Source of the DNA: Lachnospira multipara ATCC 19207
GTDB taxonomy: Bacteria; Bacillota; Clostridia; Lachnospirales; Lachnospiraceae
NCBI RefSeq assembly: GCF_000424105.1
Contig: NZ_AUJG01000017.1
Location: 1 to 64,000, forward strand
DNA length: 64,000 nucleotides
Reading direction: 5' to 3'
Part shown: one piece after another, positions 36,400 through 45,301 of the stretch
Position numbering within the stretch: position 1 is the first letter of the stretch
Layout of the letters: the number at the start of each line of letters is the position of its first letter
The notes under the pieces: model-generated
Told to the model about the DNA's origin: nothing
The model's input: only the letters and a program-made list of their open reading frames with translations
Databases searched by the model: none
Translations under genes and position numbers: made by a program

Positions 36400-37503
36400 T
36401 TAAGATAGCGCCTTAATAACCCTATCCTGTTCTGCTCTTGTAATGCCTTCGTATAAAGGCAAGGTTAATATATGCTTAGATAAATCTCTTGCTACATGAA
36501 GATCAACTTCCTTATACTTGTTTCTAAAACAGTTTTGGTCTGCAGTAATGGGGTAGAAATATTTTCTTGCAAATATATCATCTGCCCGCAGCTTATCGTA
36601 AATCTCATCTCTATTGCAGCTTGCCTCATCTGTAACTAAGATTGGGAAATAGGCATAATTATTGACTTCCCCAGGCTTAAGCACTCTAAAGGAGCTTATA
36701 CCTTTTATTTTATCAATGGCCTCACAGTAATAATCAAAGGCCTCCTTTCTAGACTTAATTGCATCTGTTAGATGTCTTAAATTACATAGACCCATAATGG
36801 CACAAAATTCGTTCATCTTAGCATTTGCGCCAACCTCAGCTACTAAAGTTTCGCTGCGAATTCCGAAATTTTTAAGGTTATATAACTTCTCATAAATCCA
36901 ATCATCATGAAAACATACTGCGCCGCCTTCTATACTATTAAAAACCTTTGTGGCGTGAAAACTTAGAATTGAGGCATCACCAAAGTTGCCAATTCCCACC
37001 TCATTAAGACTTTCTCCAAAGGCATGAGCCGCATCATAAATGACTTTAAGATTGTAGTCCTTAGCTATTTTTTCTATTTTTTCTATAGCGCATAAATTTC
37101 CATAAACATGAATTGGAAGGATTGCCACAGTTTTTTCCGTAATCAAATCCTCTATTTTTTCTTCGTCAATTGTTCCATCACTGGCCTTAACATCGCAAAA
37201 TACTGGTTTACAGCCATTTCTAACAATTGCATGGGTTGTGGATATAAAGGTAAAAGGGCTAGTTATAATTTCACTGCCCTCTGGAAAAGAGAAGGCCTGA
37301 ATTATCATTTCAAGAGACATATGTCCATTGACTAAAAGCGAGATTTTATCAACCTTTAAATAATCCTTCAGCTTCTCCTCTAATTCATTGTGATATCTAC
37401 CCATATTGGTCATCCAATGCGAATCCCACAAAGGTTTAATCGCATCAATAAATTCCTCATAGGGTGGCATAGAAGAACGTGTTATATTTATTCTTTCCCC
37501 CAT
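36400..37503 (-). CDS. DegT/DnrJ/EryC1 sugar aminotransferase
   Basis: A 367-aa PLP enzyme of normal length that aminates a keto-sugar nucleotide. Motifs: NITRSSMPPYEEF at the start, VIYDAAHAFGES with Asp157, and SFHATKVFNSIEGG with the PLP lysine Lys186. It resembles VioA/DesI-type enzymes that make 4-amino-4,6-dideoxyhexoses, but the exact product is not readable. In the glycan operon, where WbqC- and epimerase-type genes follow. Confidence 0.92.
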   Translation of the reverse strand: MGERINITRSSMPPYEEFIDAIKPLWDSHWMTNMGRYHNELEEKLKDYLKVDKISLLVNGHMSLEMIIQAFSFPEGSEIITSPFTFISTTHAIVRNGCKPVFCDVKASDGTIDEEKIEDLITEKTVAILPIHVYGNLCAIEKIEKIAKDYNLKVIYDAAHAFGESLNEVGIGNFGDASILSFHATKVFNSIEGGAVCFHDDWIYEKLYNLKNFGIRSETLVAEVGANAKMNEFCAIMGLCNLRHLTDAIKSRKEAFDYYCEAIDKIKGISSFRVLKPGEVNNYAYFPILVTDEASCNRDEIYDKLRADDIFARKYFYPITADQNCFRNKYKEVDLHVARDLSKHILTLPLYEGITRAEQDRVIKALS

Positions 37504-37524
37504 AGTATTTCTCCCCAGTTTCTA

Positions 37525-38187
37525 TTATTTTGCCAACCTTGCTAAGCATTCCTTTTCTAATTTCTCAAGCCCCAAAATTTTATATATGTTAGCCATCAGA
37601 AGAATATTTTCTTCTATATTAGGCTTAATTTCATCACAAGCCTTTAACATAACTAACATATAGACCAGTTTATTATTTTCAAAAAATATATTAGATAGTT
37701 TCTTGTAAATCATGTATTTATCTACATTTACAAAAGCTACCATTCGCTCCACACAAGTTTTAGATAGACCATTATTTAGAACAAATTCTGCAAAGAGCGA
37801 ATCATTTTCATTCCCAGTAAATTCAAGACGGAATAAAAGCATTCTAAAAATCTTCAAAAGCTTAGATAATTCCTCATAATTCCTGGCGCAATCAAGGATA
37901 GTTCTCTCTTCCATACTATTTAACTCTTCCACGTAGAGATAAAGTAGAATAAAGAAATTCACATGTTTTTGGTCTGATTTATATTCCGGAATGTCCTTTT
38001 TATTCAAATATTCCATTACTAGGAGTTGTCTTGCTTTGACGTCGTTTTTATCTAATAATTTCTTTACATAATTATAGTGATCCTCTAGCTCTTTCCCGTA
38101 AAGCTCCTGCCTCTCCATCCACTCTTTCTCAATCTTTAAAGCATGAGCCTCGCTTGCTAGATTTTCCTTATTCTTGTTAAATATCAT
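37525..38187 (-). CDS. Helical protein of unknown function in the glycan operon
   Basis: A 220-aa all-helical soluble protein (NKENLASEAHALKIEKEW near the start; KLEKECLARLAK at the end) with possible TPR-like helix pairs. No known domain recognised. It is 21 bp upstream of the sugar aminotransferase and in the same orientation, so it probably belongs to the glycan operon. Confidence 0.7.
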   Translation of the reverse strand: MIFNKNKENLASEAHALKIEKEWMERQELYGKELEDHYNYVKKLLDKNDVKARQLLVMEYLNKKDIPEYKSDQKHVNFFILLYLYVEELNSMEERTILDCARNYEELSKLLKIFRMLLFRLEFTGNENDSLFAEFVLNNGLSKTCVERMVAFVNVDKYMIYKKLSNIFFENNKLVYMLVMLKACDEIKPNIEENILLMANIYKILGLEKLEKECLARLAK

Positions 38188-38214
38188 AAAATCACCTATT
38201 TTAAGCTTGTTGCC

Positions 38215-38562
38215 TTATTTGTTCTTTGGCTCCTCAAGTTCCTTCTTCTCATTTTTAATTTCCCAATGTATTAAAAATGTAAGGGCTGCCCTTAAAAGTA
38301 TAATTGCACCAAGGATTCCAAGTTCCGCCCATTCACGAACAACTACAGTTCTTAAAACCTCACCGCCAAGCTTAAATTCTAGGGCTAGTGCTATACCTTG
38401 AGCTAGAATAAGCCTAATAGAATCATCCTTCTTTAACCAATAAATAAAGCTCTTAATAGCGGTGTAAACAAGGATACAAATACCGAAAAGCTCCAATAAA
38501 AGAGTAGAAAACTCTACTATATATCTAAGTATAGTTTCCGCTTGCAAATAAATAGTCTCCAT
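38215..38562 (-). CDS. DUF1622 membrane protein
   Basis: A 115-aa protein with about three TM helices and the DUF1622 pattern GIALALEFKLGGEVLRTV followed by ELGILGAIILLRAALT. Function is unknown. It lies 27 bp upstream of the glycan operon and may be its first gene; about 190 bp with a terminator separates it from the next gene upstream. Confidence 0.85.
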   Translation of the reverse strand: METIYLQAETILRYIVEFSTLLLELFGICILVYTAIKSFIYWLKKDDSIRLILAQGIALALEFKLGGEVLRTVVVREWAELGILGAIILLRAALTFLIHWEIKNEKKELEEPKNK

Positions 38563-38714
38563 AAATTTCCCCCATTCACCAAAGAAACACTTATACCTTT
38601 AGACTTGAATGTCTATATCTGCTAAATTATTCCCACGATCTTATTTTATATATTTATATTCTAAAATAATTATAGTAAAAATGCAATTAATTGTGTGTTA
38701 ATATATTACCTAAA

Positions 38715-38747
38715 CAAAAAAGACGATAGCTATTAAGCTATCGTCTT
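38715..38747 (-). terminator. Terminator of the GT4-like gene
   Basis: Stem AAGACGATAGCT/AGCTATCGTCTT with a 4-nt loop, followed on the minus strand by TTTTTTG, directly after the stop codon at 38752. Confidence 0.92.
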
Positions 38748-38751
38748 AAAA

Positions 38752-40173
38752 TCAATCTTTTTCGCTTGTAGATTCTCTTTCATAGATCATGTCACACAAA
38801 TTCTTCATGGCGTTCTTAGTATCCAACATATACTCTGCCCTTTTTAGTGCAATTTCTCTAGCCTTATTATACTCATCTTTATCTGTTGTAAGAATTTTTA
38901 TTCTATCTAACATTTCATCATAATCCTTACATAAGAATTCAGGGGCAATATTATATGCTACATCACCATAATCTATGGCAAGAGCCACTAGTCCTTGTGC
39001 CATAGCTTCAACCACTGATGTTCCTCCGCCTCTCCTATAAGGATTAATATATAAATCACAAGCTCTCATAATTCCAGTTACATCATCTTGATTACCAAGA
39101 TATCTAACATACTTAAAAAGGTCTGGTCTTTCTTTTTTTACATCTTCATAATTATCCCAAAATCCTAAAAATACTATATAGTGTTTATCTGATGCAAATT
39201 TTTCTAAAAAGTCTAAAAATTCTTTATTAACATCTAAGGATAATCTTGCTCCAACAACTACAGATACAAATACATCTTCTGCTATATCTAAATCTGACTT
39301 TTTATATATATTTCTCGCTTCTTTAATACTAAAGGTAAATGGCAATGGGAAAAATCTATCATAATCAACTCCTACATATTTTAATAGTTCCTTTTCCTCT
39401 GTAGTATAATCTCTATTTCTTGTGTGATATGAACATATACAAGGAGTTAAAAGGCTTGGCCCCATGGAAATAAAAACTACTGGAATTAGATCATCTATGC
39501 AATTTGCTAGTAAACTAGAATTACCAATTTCCATTACAAATGCAGGTTTTAACTCAGATATAGTTTTATATAAAACTCTTACTGCTTCAATGCTTGGCAT
39601 ATTTGGCTCACATTGAACATAAGGAATCACATGTCCTTTCCATTCGATACTTGTTTTTTCTAAATTATCCTCACAATAAGTTGCTACATTGGTATTTTTA
39701 AATGGAATATTTCCTACCATCGTCAATAATTCTGCAGTATTAAATATAATTACTGTTTTGCCAAGATCTTGTAAACAAGCAGCCCTATCAAGAGCTGATT
39801 TTGTTGGGCCATGTCCCTTTGCAATAAGTTGGGATGTTATAATGACTACTAAATCCTTATTTCTCTTAGAAAATGCAATTCTTTTTTCTGGCTTATCAAA
39901 TACATTTTCTTCATAAAATGCTTCTTTAAATTTCATATCTATTTCTTTTAATAAATCCCAATTATATTTCATAACCAATGGAATACTATATTCCTTAGTA
40001 ACAAATGACCATCTTGACAGCTGATGCCATAAAAAAAGTTTGTTTTCCCAACTAAGGAATTGTGTTTTTGTAATTTCATCATAGAATCTGCATAGTCTAT
40101 CTAGATCTACGTGCTCACTAAAAAATACTGACTCATTATAGATATAATCTAACATCTCATCATTATTAATCAT
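38752..40173 (-). CDS. GT4-like glycosyltransferase
   Basis: About 473 aa with a GT-B fold. The C-terminal half shows RACDLYINPYRRGGGTSVVEAMAQGL-type nucleotide-sugar binding (split motifs CDLYINPYRRGG and TSVVEAMAQG) and EARNIYKKSDLD. The start is ATG 40173 because GAGGGGG lies 6 nt upstream; an earlier in-frame ATG at 40200 has no site. It is a single-gene unit with its own terminator, next to the glycan operon. Donor and acceptor are unknown. Confidence 0.82.
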   Translation of the reverse strand: MINNDEMLDYIYNESVFFSEHVDLDRLCRFYDEITKTQFLSWENKLFLWHQLSRWSFVTKEYSIPLVMKYNWDLLKEIDMKFKEAFYEENVFDKPEKRIAFSKRNKDLVVIITSQLIAKGHGPTKSALDRAACLQDLGKTVIIFNTAELLTMVGNIPFKNTNVATYCEDNLEKTSIEWKGHVIPYVQCEPNMPSIEAVRVLYKTISELKPAFVMEIGNSSLLANCIDDLIPVVFISMGPSLLTPCICSYHTRNRDYTTEEKELLKYVGVDYDRFFPLPFTFSIKEARNIYKKSDLDIAEDVFVSVVVGARLSLDVNKEFLDFLEKFASDKHYIVFLGFWDNYEDVKKERPDLFKYVRYLGNQDDVTGIMRACDLYINPYRRGGGTSVVEAMAQGLVALAIDYGDVAYNIAPEFLCKDYDEMLDRIKILTTDKDEYNKAREIALKRAEYMLDTKNAMKNLCDMIYERESTSEKD

Positions 40174-40438
40174 ATAAATCCCCCTCAAATATGTTATCAA
40201 ATATATCGTTTACTTAGTTATCGTAATTGTATTTTATCATATTTGATTGATTAAATACATTTTATATTAATTCTTACTTTAATTACAGTGTAAAAAAATA
40301 GAGACTAGGATTTAATTACTAAATCCTAAGCCCGTTATAATCAAAAAATACTTTTCCTTAAATCTGTTATTGATAAATTTTGCATACTAAGTATAATTAT
40401 CTTATCTAAAATGATATTAAAAAATATAGGAGTAAATT

Positions 40439-40702
40439 ATGCAAAACTATTCATTTCAGCCTTCTGGCGTATGTTGTAAACTAATCACTTTTGGACTTGA
40501 AGATAACAAATTACACAATGTAAAATTTTCTGGAGGATGTCCTGGTAATACTGCTGCAATTGGCAAGCTTCTAGAGGGTTTCGATGCAACAAAAGCGATC
40601 TCAATCCTTAAGGGCAACGACTGCGGAGGCCGCGGTACTTCTTGCGCCGACCAATTAACCAAAGCCGTTGAGCAAGCTCTTGAAAATATTAACAAAAACT
40701 AG
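40439..40702 (+). CDS. TSCPD-domain protein (TIGR03905 type)
   Basis: An 87-aa protein with the TSCPD motif region: GVCCKLITFGLEDNK, SGGCPGNTAAIGKLLEG and GRGTSCADQLTKAVEQAL, with four or more conserved Cys likely binding zinc. The domain also occurs at the C-terminus of some ribonucleotide reductases; stand-alone members are uncharacterised. AGGAG ribosome site 7 nt before ATG. A broken second copy of its 5' end lies at 40833-40921. Confidence 0.88.
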   Translation: MQNYSFQPSGVCCKLITFGLEDNKLHNVKFSGGCPGNTAAIGKLLEGFDATKAISILKGNDCGGRGTSCADQLTKAVEQALENINKN

Positions 40703-40711
40703 ATAATCCTT

Positions 40712-40805
40712 AGCTAGTAAGATATTCTAGATAAGGCCTCCTGAATTAATGTTTCATTCTCCACATCTAGAGAAGCTGTGGCCTCATCTAGGATAATAAA
40801 ATGAT
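40712..40805 (-). pseudogene. ABC-exporter ATPase fragment
   Basis: The minus strand encodes FIILDEATASLDVENETL then IQEALSRISY and a stop. This is the Walker B/D-loop piece of an ABC exporter ATPase with nothing upstream to make a full gene. Roughly 30 codons remain. It shows that an exporter gene once lay here and was almost wholly lost, next to the broken TSCPD copy. Confidence 0.8.
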
Positions 40806-40832
40806 ATTTATAAAATAAAGGGGTATATTATG

Positions 40833-40921
40833 CAAAACTATTCATTTCAGCCTTCTGGCGTATGTTCTAGACTAATCACTTTTGATGTCATGGTAATGGT
40901 ACTACAATTGGCAAGCTTTTA
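40833..40921 (+). pseudogene. Truncated duplicate of the TSCPD gene
   Basis: The sequence from about 40790 repeats the promoter-proximal part of the TSCPD gene: ATGCAAAACTATTCATTTCA and CAGCCTTCTGGCGTATGTT are identical. It then has an internal deletion of about 50 bp, and resumes at TGGTAATG...ATTGGCAAGCTT. It ends where the stop codon of nuclease paralogue 3 begins. This suggests that duplication, decay and arrival of the nuclease cassette happened at one point. Confidence 0.85.
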
Positions 40922-41755
40922 GGCGCCTAAATATTTGCTAATAACTGCTTTTATTTCATTGCTAGCTAATGGAGTTGAACTTGTCTCTTCAGTAATAATC
41001 ACATTTTCTCCAATAAATAAGCCTTCCTGCATCATTATTTTTAGTCTATTAACTGCATGTTTTGCATATTCCTTATCATCCATCATTCCCCTATGTTCCC
41101 AATAAATTACCCTTCTCTTCTTTACATCAAGGATTGTAAAATCTGGATAAATAGTCATTCCATTCTTAAGATGTAAGGGACATTCATATTTATATGGTAC
41201 CCCAAAATCTAATAAAGCATTCGCTATATTAAGCTCTGACTTGGATCTAACCCTTTCCTTTCTCCTAGTCTCAAAATACGGAACATAATCCGAAATAGCT
41301 TTACCTTTGTACGGGATACTTAGCCACTTATTGGCAAAATCTTCATCTGACATATCAATTGCTTTTATATAATTTTTAACTTCTATGGGATTATTAGAAT
41401 AAGCATTTTGAATCTTGCTTATAGAATTCTCTGATTTGACAAGAAATTTCTTTAAACTATTAATTTCTATATTAACTAATTTAGTGATTTTTTCATCATA
41501 CGCTTTTTGTAAATATCGTCCAATAGTTGATTTATCCGCCTTTGAAATATATTTTCCAGTCGTTTCTTCAGTATGCGTTCGCAGATAGAACTGAACTCCC
41601 TTTTTTGTTTTACTTATATGTATCTTTCCTGGCGGTGCCTTTTCAAGCTCTTTTTCTTTCATGGACTTAATTTGAAGCAATTCAATATATCGCTTTTTAG
41701 CTTCAAAATACAGGCTTGTGTAGCTTGTTATCATATTTTGCTTTTGATTCCTCAT
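40919..41755 (-). CDS. PD-(D/E)XK nuclease-like protein, paralogue 3
   Basis: A 278-aa, more distant paralogue of 2540-3340 and 13138-13983. Coiled-coil N-terminus (about 15-40), basic QFYLRTHTEETTGKYISKAD segment, helical middle, then the core RSKSE (Glu174), IYPDF (Asp205), YWEH (Glu220, His221). AAAGGAG precedes ATG, in a leader (GAGAAAGGAG) close to those of the other two genes. Hairpin array 3 starts 26 bp upstream of the start codon. The 3' end abuts a broken TSCPD copy. Nuclease activity is inferred, not shown. Confidence 0.68.
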   Translation of the reverse strand: MRNQKQNMITSYTSLYFEAKKRYIELLQIKSMKEKELEKAPPGKIHISKTKKGVQFYLRTHTEETTGKYISKADKSTIGRYLQKAYDEKITKLVNIEINSLKKFLVKSENSISKIQNAYSNNPIEVKNYIKAIDMSDEDFANKWLSIPYKGKAISDYVPYFETRRKERVRSKSELNIANALLDFGVPYKYECPLHLKNGMTIYPDFTILDVKKRRVIYWEHRGMMDDKEYAKHAVNRLKIMMQEGLFIGENVIITEETSSTPLASNEIKAVISKYLGA

Positions 41756-41780
41756 TTTTTCTCCTTTCTCATATGTTCGG

Positions 41781-42110
41781 ACAGCAATTTTTCTTGTTTC
41801 TTGATTTCTGCTGTGCTTTTCTTTCCTTCTTTCTCTGTCTGGACAGCAATTTGGGTGTTTTCTTGATTTCTGCTGTGCTTCACCTCTCTTTTATTCCTGT
41901 TTGTGCAGCAATTTTTGGGGTTTCCTTGATTTCTGCTGTGCTTTTCTTTCCTTCTTTCTCTGTTCAGACAGCAAATTTTCTTGTTTCTTAATTTCTGCTG
42001 TGCTTCACCTCTCTTTTTTTCCAGTTTGTGCAACAATTTGGGAGTTTTCTTGATTTCTGCTGTGTTTTTCTTTCCTTCTTTCTCTCTTTGGACAGCAAAA
42101 TTCTAGATTT
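41781..42110. repeat. Hairpin-repeat array 3 (62-bp period)
   Basis: Five complete units at 41781-41814, 41843-41876, 41905-41939, 41968-42001 and 42030-42063 and a half unit at 42092. Each is a 34-nt (one 35-nt) hairpin with arms ACAGCA/TGCTGT (GCAGCA, GCAACA variants). Unit starts are 62-63 bp apart. The edge TTGATTTC beside the right arm is constant; 8-10 nt in the loop vary. Linkers alternate between two types: TTCTTTCCTTCTTTCTCT and CACCTCTCTT. The rest of 42111-42198 holds nothing recognised. Confidence 0.85.
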
Positions 42111-42198
42111 TTTAAGATTTGTGGTTTCTTAAAGAACATAACATTAACCACACCTCTACATTATTACCCAATATACACCTAATTGTCAATCATCCCCA

Positions 42199-43194
42199 TC
42201 ATATGCTGCTTTCATCATCTATTATCTCCAACATAATATCTGCGAATTGAGGGTCAAATTGAGTACCTTTGCCTTTTTTAATTTCTTCGCGCACCTTCTC
42301 TTGTGGGAGGGCATTTCTGTAGCTGCGGTTACTTGTCATTGCATCATAAGCATCGGCTACTGCTATAATTCTTGCTACTTCTGGAATATATTCGCCTGAT
42401 ATTCCTTCAGGATATCCATTACCATCATATCTTTCATGATGGAATTTTGCACCAAGAGAAAGCTCTGGCATTTCCTTGATATTGCTTAGAATTTTGTAGC
42501 CTATAGCAGGATGCTTTTTTATACAGGCAAATTCTTCATCATTGAGTCTTCCTGGCTTGTTTATTACTTCATCTGGCACACCTATTTTGCCAACATCATG
42601 AAGGAGGCCCAACATAAAGATTTTCTCCTGCTGTTTTTCATCATAACCATAACGCCTTGCGATTTCCTTAGAATATGCTGCCACCCTTCCTGAATGACCC
42701 TTTGTATAATTATCCTTGGCATCAATTGCATCTGCAAGGCATTCAACCACATGTAAAAATAAACTCTCATTTTCTCTAGTCTTCTCAGCTACCATGCTCC
42801 AAAGATTATTTGTAAGTTTTACAAGTTCAATGGCATGCTTCACCCTAAGAACTAACACGCTTGGAACAAATGGTTTCCTAATAAAATCCATAGCACCAAG
42901 TAACAAGCCTTGTGTTTCTATTTCCTCATCTTCCTCAGCAGTCAAAAAGATTACAGGTGTGTCAGCCCAAGAAATATGACTATTTTTTAGCTCCTTTATT
43001 ACATCAAAGCCGCTCATTTCCGGCATATTTATATCCATTAAAATTAAATCCGGAGCCGAATGATCTTGCATGTATTCTAATAATGCTTTTCCAGATTTCA
43101 AAGCAACAGCCTTAAATCCAGCATCAGTCAAGGTTTTCCAAGCTTTTTTTAAAATTATAGAATCATCATCAACAACGATTATTGGAGAAATCAT
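42199..43194 (-). CDS. REC-HD-GYP response regulator
   Basis: A 331-aa cytoplasmic c-di-GMP phosphodiesterase regulated by phosphorylation. Receiver domain 1-125 with phospho-acceptor Asp54 (LILMDINMPEM) and Lys in RKPFVPS. The HD-GYP domain (about 150-325) is intact: LLHDVGKIGVP, FHHERYDGNGYPEG, VADAYDAMTSNRSYR. Divergently transcribed from the HPt gene 75 bp away and near a hybrid kinase, so the likely chain is kinase to HPt to this regulator. Confidence 0.92.
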   Translation of the reverse strand: MISPIIVVDDDSIILKKAWKTLTDAGFKAVALKSGKALLEYMQDHSAPDLILMDINMPEMSGFDVIKELKNSHISWADTPVIFLTAEEDEEIETQGLLLGAMDFIRKPFVPSVLVLRVKHAIELVKLTNNLWSMVAEKTRENESLFLHVVECLADAIDAKDNYTKGHSGRVAAYSKEIARRYGYDEKQQEKIFMLGLLHDVGKIGVPDEVINKPGRLNDEEFACIKKHPAIGYKILSNIKEMPELSLGAKFHHERYDGNGYPEGISGEYIPEVARIIAVADAYDAMTSNRSYRNALPQEKVREEIKKGKGTQFDPQFADIMLEIIDDESSI

Positions 43195-43269
43195 AAGCTT
43201 ACCCCCTCTCTAATTCTTTTCAATATGATATACTTAAAAAAAAGCGTGATTTCCATGGAGGAATTTTCT

Positions 43270-43872
43270 ATGAATAATATAGGCAAAGAAATTAATATTC
43301 CAGGTATTGATACAAATAAAGCTATTGCAACTTCAGGTTCTAAGGATCTTTTCTTAGAGCTTCTTGCTGATGTTTACAAACTTATAGATGAAAAAAGCAA
43401 GCAAACAGAAGATTTTCTTGCAAATGCTAATCTCAAGGATTTCACAATTACAGTTCATTCTCTTAAGACCATCTGCCGCATGATTGGTGCAACTGCCCTT
43501 AGCGAGGATTTCTTCACCCTTGAAAAACTAGGAAAAAATGAGCAACTAGAACAAATTAAAGAAATTGCCCCTGGCATTATAAAGTCTTTTCGTGCTTTAA
43601 AACCTTATCTTGAACCTTATGCTCTAACAAAAGAAACAGCCCGAAAGGAATTTGACAAAGACTCAATCCTTTCAATATTGGATAATCTACTTTACGCCCT
43701 TAATGACTTTAATCTTGCCGATGCAGAAGAACTTACTAAGCAAGTTCTAAGCTACAACTGCGACCAAGAAATTAGCAGTAAATTTGAAAACTTGTCAAAT
43801 CTAGTTTCAAATCTTGACTACGATGAGGCCATCTCCCTAGTACAAGATCTTAAAGAAATTATCAAGCCTTAG
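43270..43872 (+). CDS. HPt-domain phosphotransfer protein
   Basis: About 200 aa. The N-terminal half is an HPt four-helix domain with phospho-His63 in TVHSLKTICRMIGA. The C-terminal half is helical (ILDNLLYALNDFNLADAEEL) and unassigned. ATG 43270 is chosen because GGAGG lies 8 nt upstream; the open frame begins 15 codons earlier and includes that site. It presumably carries phosphate between the hybrid kinase at 45302 and the REC-HD-GYP regulator. Confidence 0.85.
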   Translation: MNNIGKEINIPGIDTNKAIATSGSKDLFLELLADVYKLIDEKSKQTEDFLANANLKDFTITVHSLKTICRMIGATALSEDFFTLEKLGKNEQLEQIKEIAPGIIKSFRALKPYLEPYALTKETARKEFDKDSILSILDNLLYALNDFNLADAEELTKQVLSYNCDQEISSKFENLSNLVSNLDYDEAISLVQDLKEIIKP

Positions 43873-43937
43873 TAGCAATGCAACTTTTTATACCTTTCTT
43901 ATATTTCAATGCCTTTTATACTTCACAACACAAGCTA

Positions 43938-45242
43938 TCACTTTACAGCTATGCTTCCGTATTTTTCTACTGCTTCATCTACTGTCATAGTATTATTTAT
44001 GACTGCGTAGGCTGCTGCCCTAAACTGCTTTACTGTTGTATCAAGAATTTCCGTGTCTCTAAAACTAATGGTTCGATTATCTGGGAATCCCGAAAGAGAA
44101 GCGTACACCTCATCAAGGGAATAATCTTTAGTAGGCGTAATCAACCTTTTTTCTTGGGCCATAAGTCCAAGCTCTTTCTGACTTGTTAAAAATCGTATAA
44201 ATTCATTTGTCATATCAATATTTGCACTATTTTTATTTACACAAAACAGAATAGAAATTGAATCCATGTAGTAACCACCATCATCCCCTGATGGTGCTAT
44301 GTAAAAATCATATTTAAATGGATTGTTTGAAAATGCTTCTGACTTGCTTTCACGCTTTTTTGTACCTGATACGACATCTCCTGAGCACAACATCATAGGA
44401 ACATCGCCCTCAAAAAATCGCATAATTACTGCATCGTAGTCATTTTCTATTTCTCTACTACACTTATTTATATCTATACATTCTGAATCCACGAACTCCT
44501 TTAATCTTGTAAGAGAATTTCTCATTGTTTCACCAGCTAAAGGATCAAGATTATTTAGGGCATCTTCAACGCTTCTATCATCCTTTACAGTCTTAGCAAA
44601 CATAGGATAAGCAAAGGTGTAGCCTATTCCTGGAGTTGTCATGGTATTGGCACCCATAACTGGAGATTCATATCCTGCTGCCTTTAACTTTTTACTTACA
44701 TCTAATAATTCCCCATAGGTTTCTGGCACTTTTAGCCCTTCTTTTTCAAAAATATCCATATTTACTAGCATGCCATAAGATGTTGCAAAAATTGGTAATG
44801 TCAAGATTTGACCATCCTCCATCTCCCAACTAACCCCTTCTCTTATGCAATCAAGATCTATATCTAATTTTTCATCAGAGAGATCTTGAGCATTATTAAA
44901 TAAATCTGCATATTTTTCATTTCCATACATCCATGGTTGTACCACATAAATATCAGGAGGCTCTTGGCCTGCCAATGCCGGACCTATTGTATTTCCGTAA
45001 TCGTCAAGATAAGTATATCCAATTTCCCCATTGGGATAATAAGAATAGAATCTTTCAAACTCACTTTCTAAAGATTCAAAATTAGCATATGTTCCCACAA
45101 CAGAAATCTTATAATTTATACTAGTGTCATACTTAGGCGTAAATTCTTTACTTTCACTTTTACTCTTTTCACAGCCAGGGACAGAAACTAGCAAAATTGC
45201 TGCAAAAACCACACTAACGATTCTCTTAACAGTTCTCCCCAT
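43938..45242 (-). CDS. Family 1 extracellular solute-binding lipoprotein
   Basis: A 434-aa sugar-binding-type lipoprotein. Signal MGRTVKRIVSVVFAAILL, lipobox SVPGC (Cys24). The body has the usual family 1 features: GQEPPDIYVVQPWMYG, NMDIFEKEGLKVPETYGELL and SQKELGLMAQEKRLITP. It has no permease or ATPase nearby. It is 60 bp downstream of a hybrid kinase, so it may present a ligand to the kinase's external domain rather than serve import. Confidence 0.88.
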   Translation of the reverse strand: MGRTVKRIVSVVFAAILLVSVPGCEKSKSESKEFTPKYDTSINYKISVVGTYANFESLESEFERFYSYYPNGEIGYTYLDDYGNTIGPALAGQEPPDIYVVQPWMYGNEKYADLFNNAQDLSDEKLDIDLDCIREGVSWEMEDGQILTLPIFATSYGMLVNMDIFEKEGLKVPETYGELLDVSKKLKAAGYESPVMGANTMTTPGIGYTFAYPMFAKTVKDDRSVEDALNNLDPLAGETMRNSLTRLKEFVDSECIDINKCSREIENDYDAVIMRFFEGDVPMMLCSGDVVSGTKKRESKSEAFSNNPFKYDFYIAPSGDDGGYYMDSISILFCVNKNSANIDMTNEFIRFLTSQKELGLMAQEKRLITPTKDYSLDEVYASLSGFPDNRTISFRDTEILDTTVKQFRAAAYAVINNTMTVDEAVEKYGSIAVK

Positions 45243-45301
45243 ACGCTCTCCTTTCTAGCAAAACTAATAGAAACCCCATAAGAAATTTCCTATAAAAATT
45301 C

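Noticed and set aside
41752-42036. A 94-codon minus-strand frame across array 3, overlapping the nuclease start
   Set aside because: The 62-bp period is not a multiple of three, so repeats are read in shifting frames and give unlike peptides; no ribosome site was found. It is most likely chance openness.
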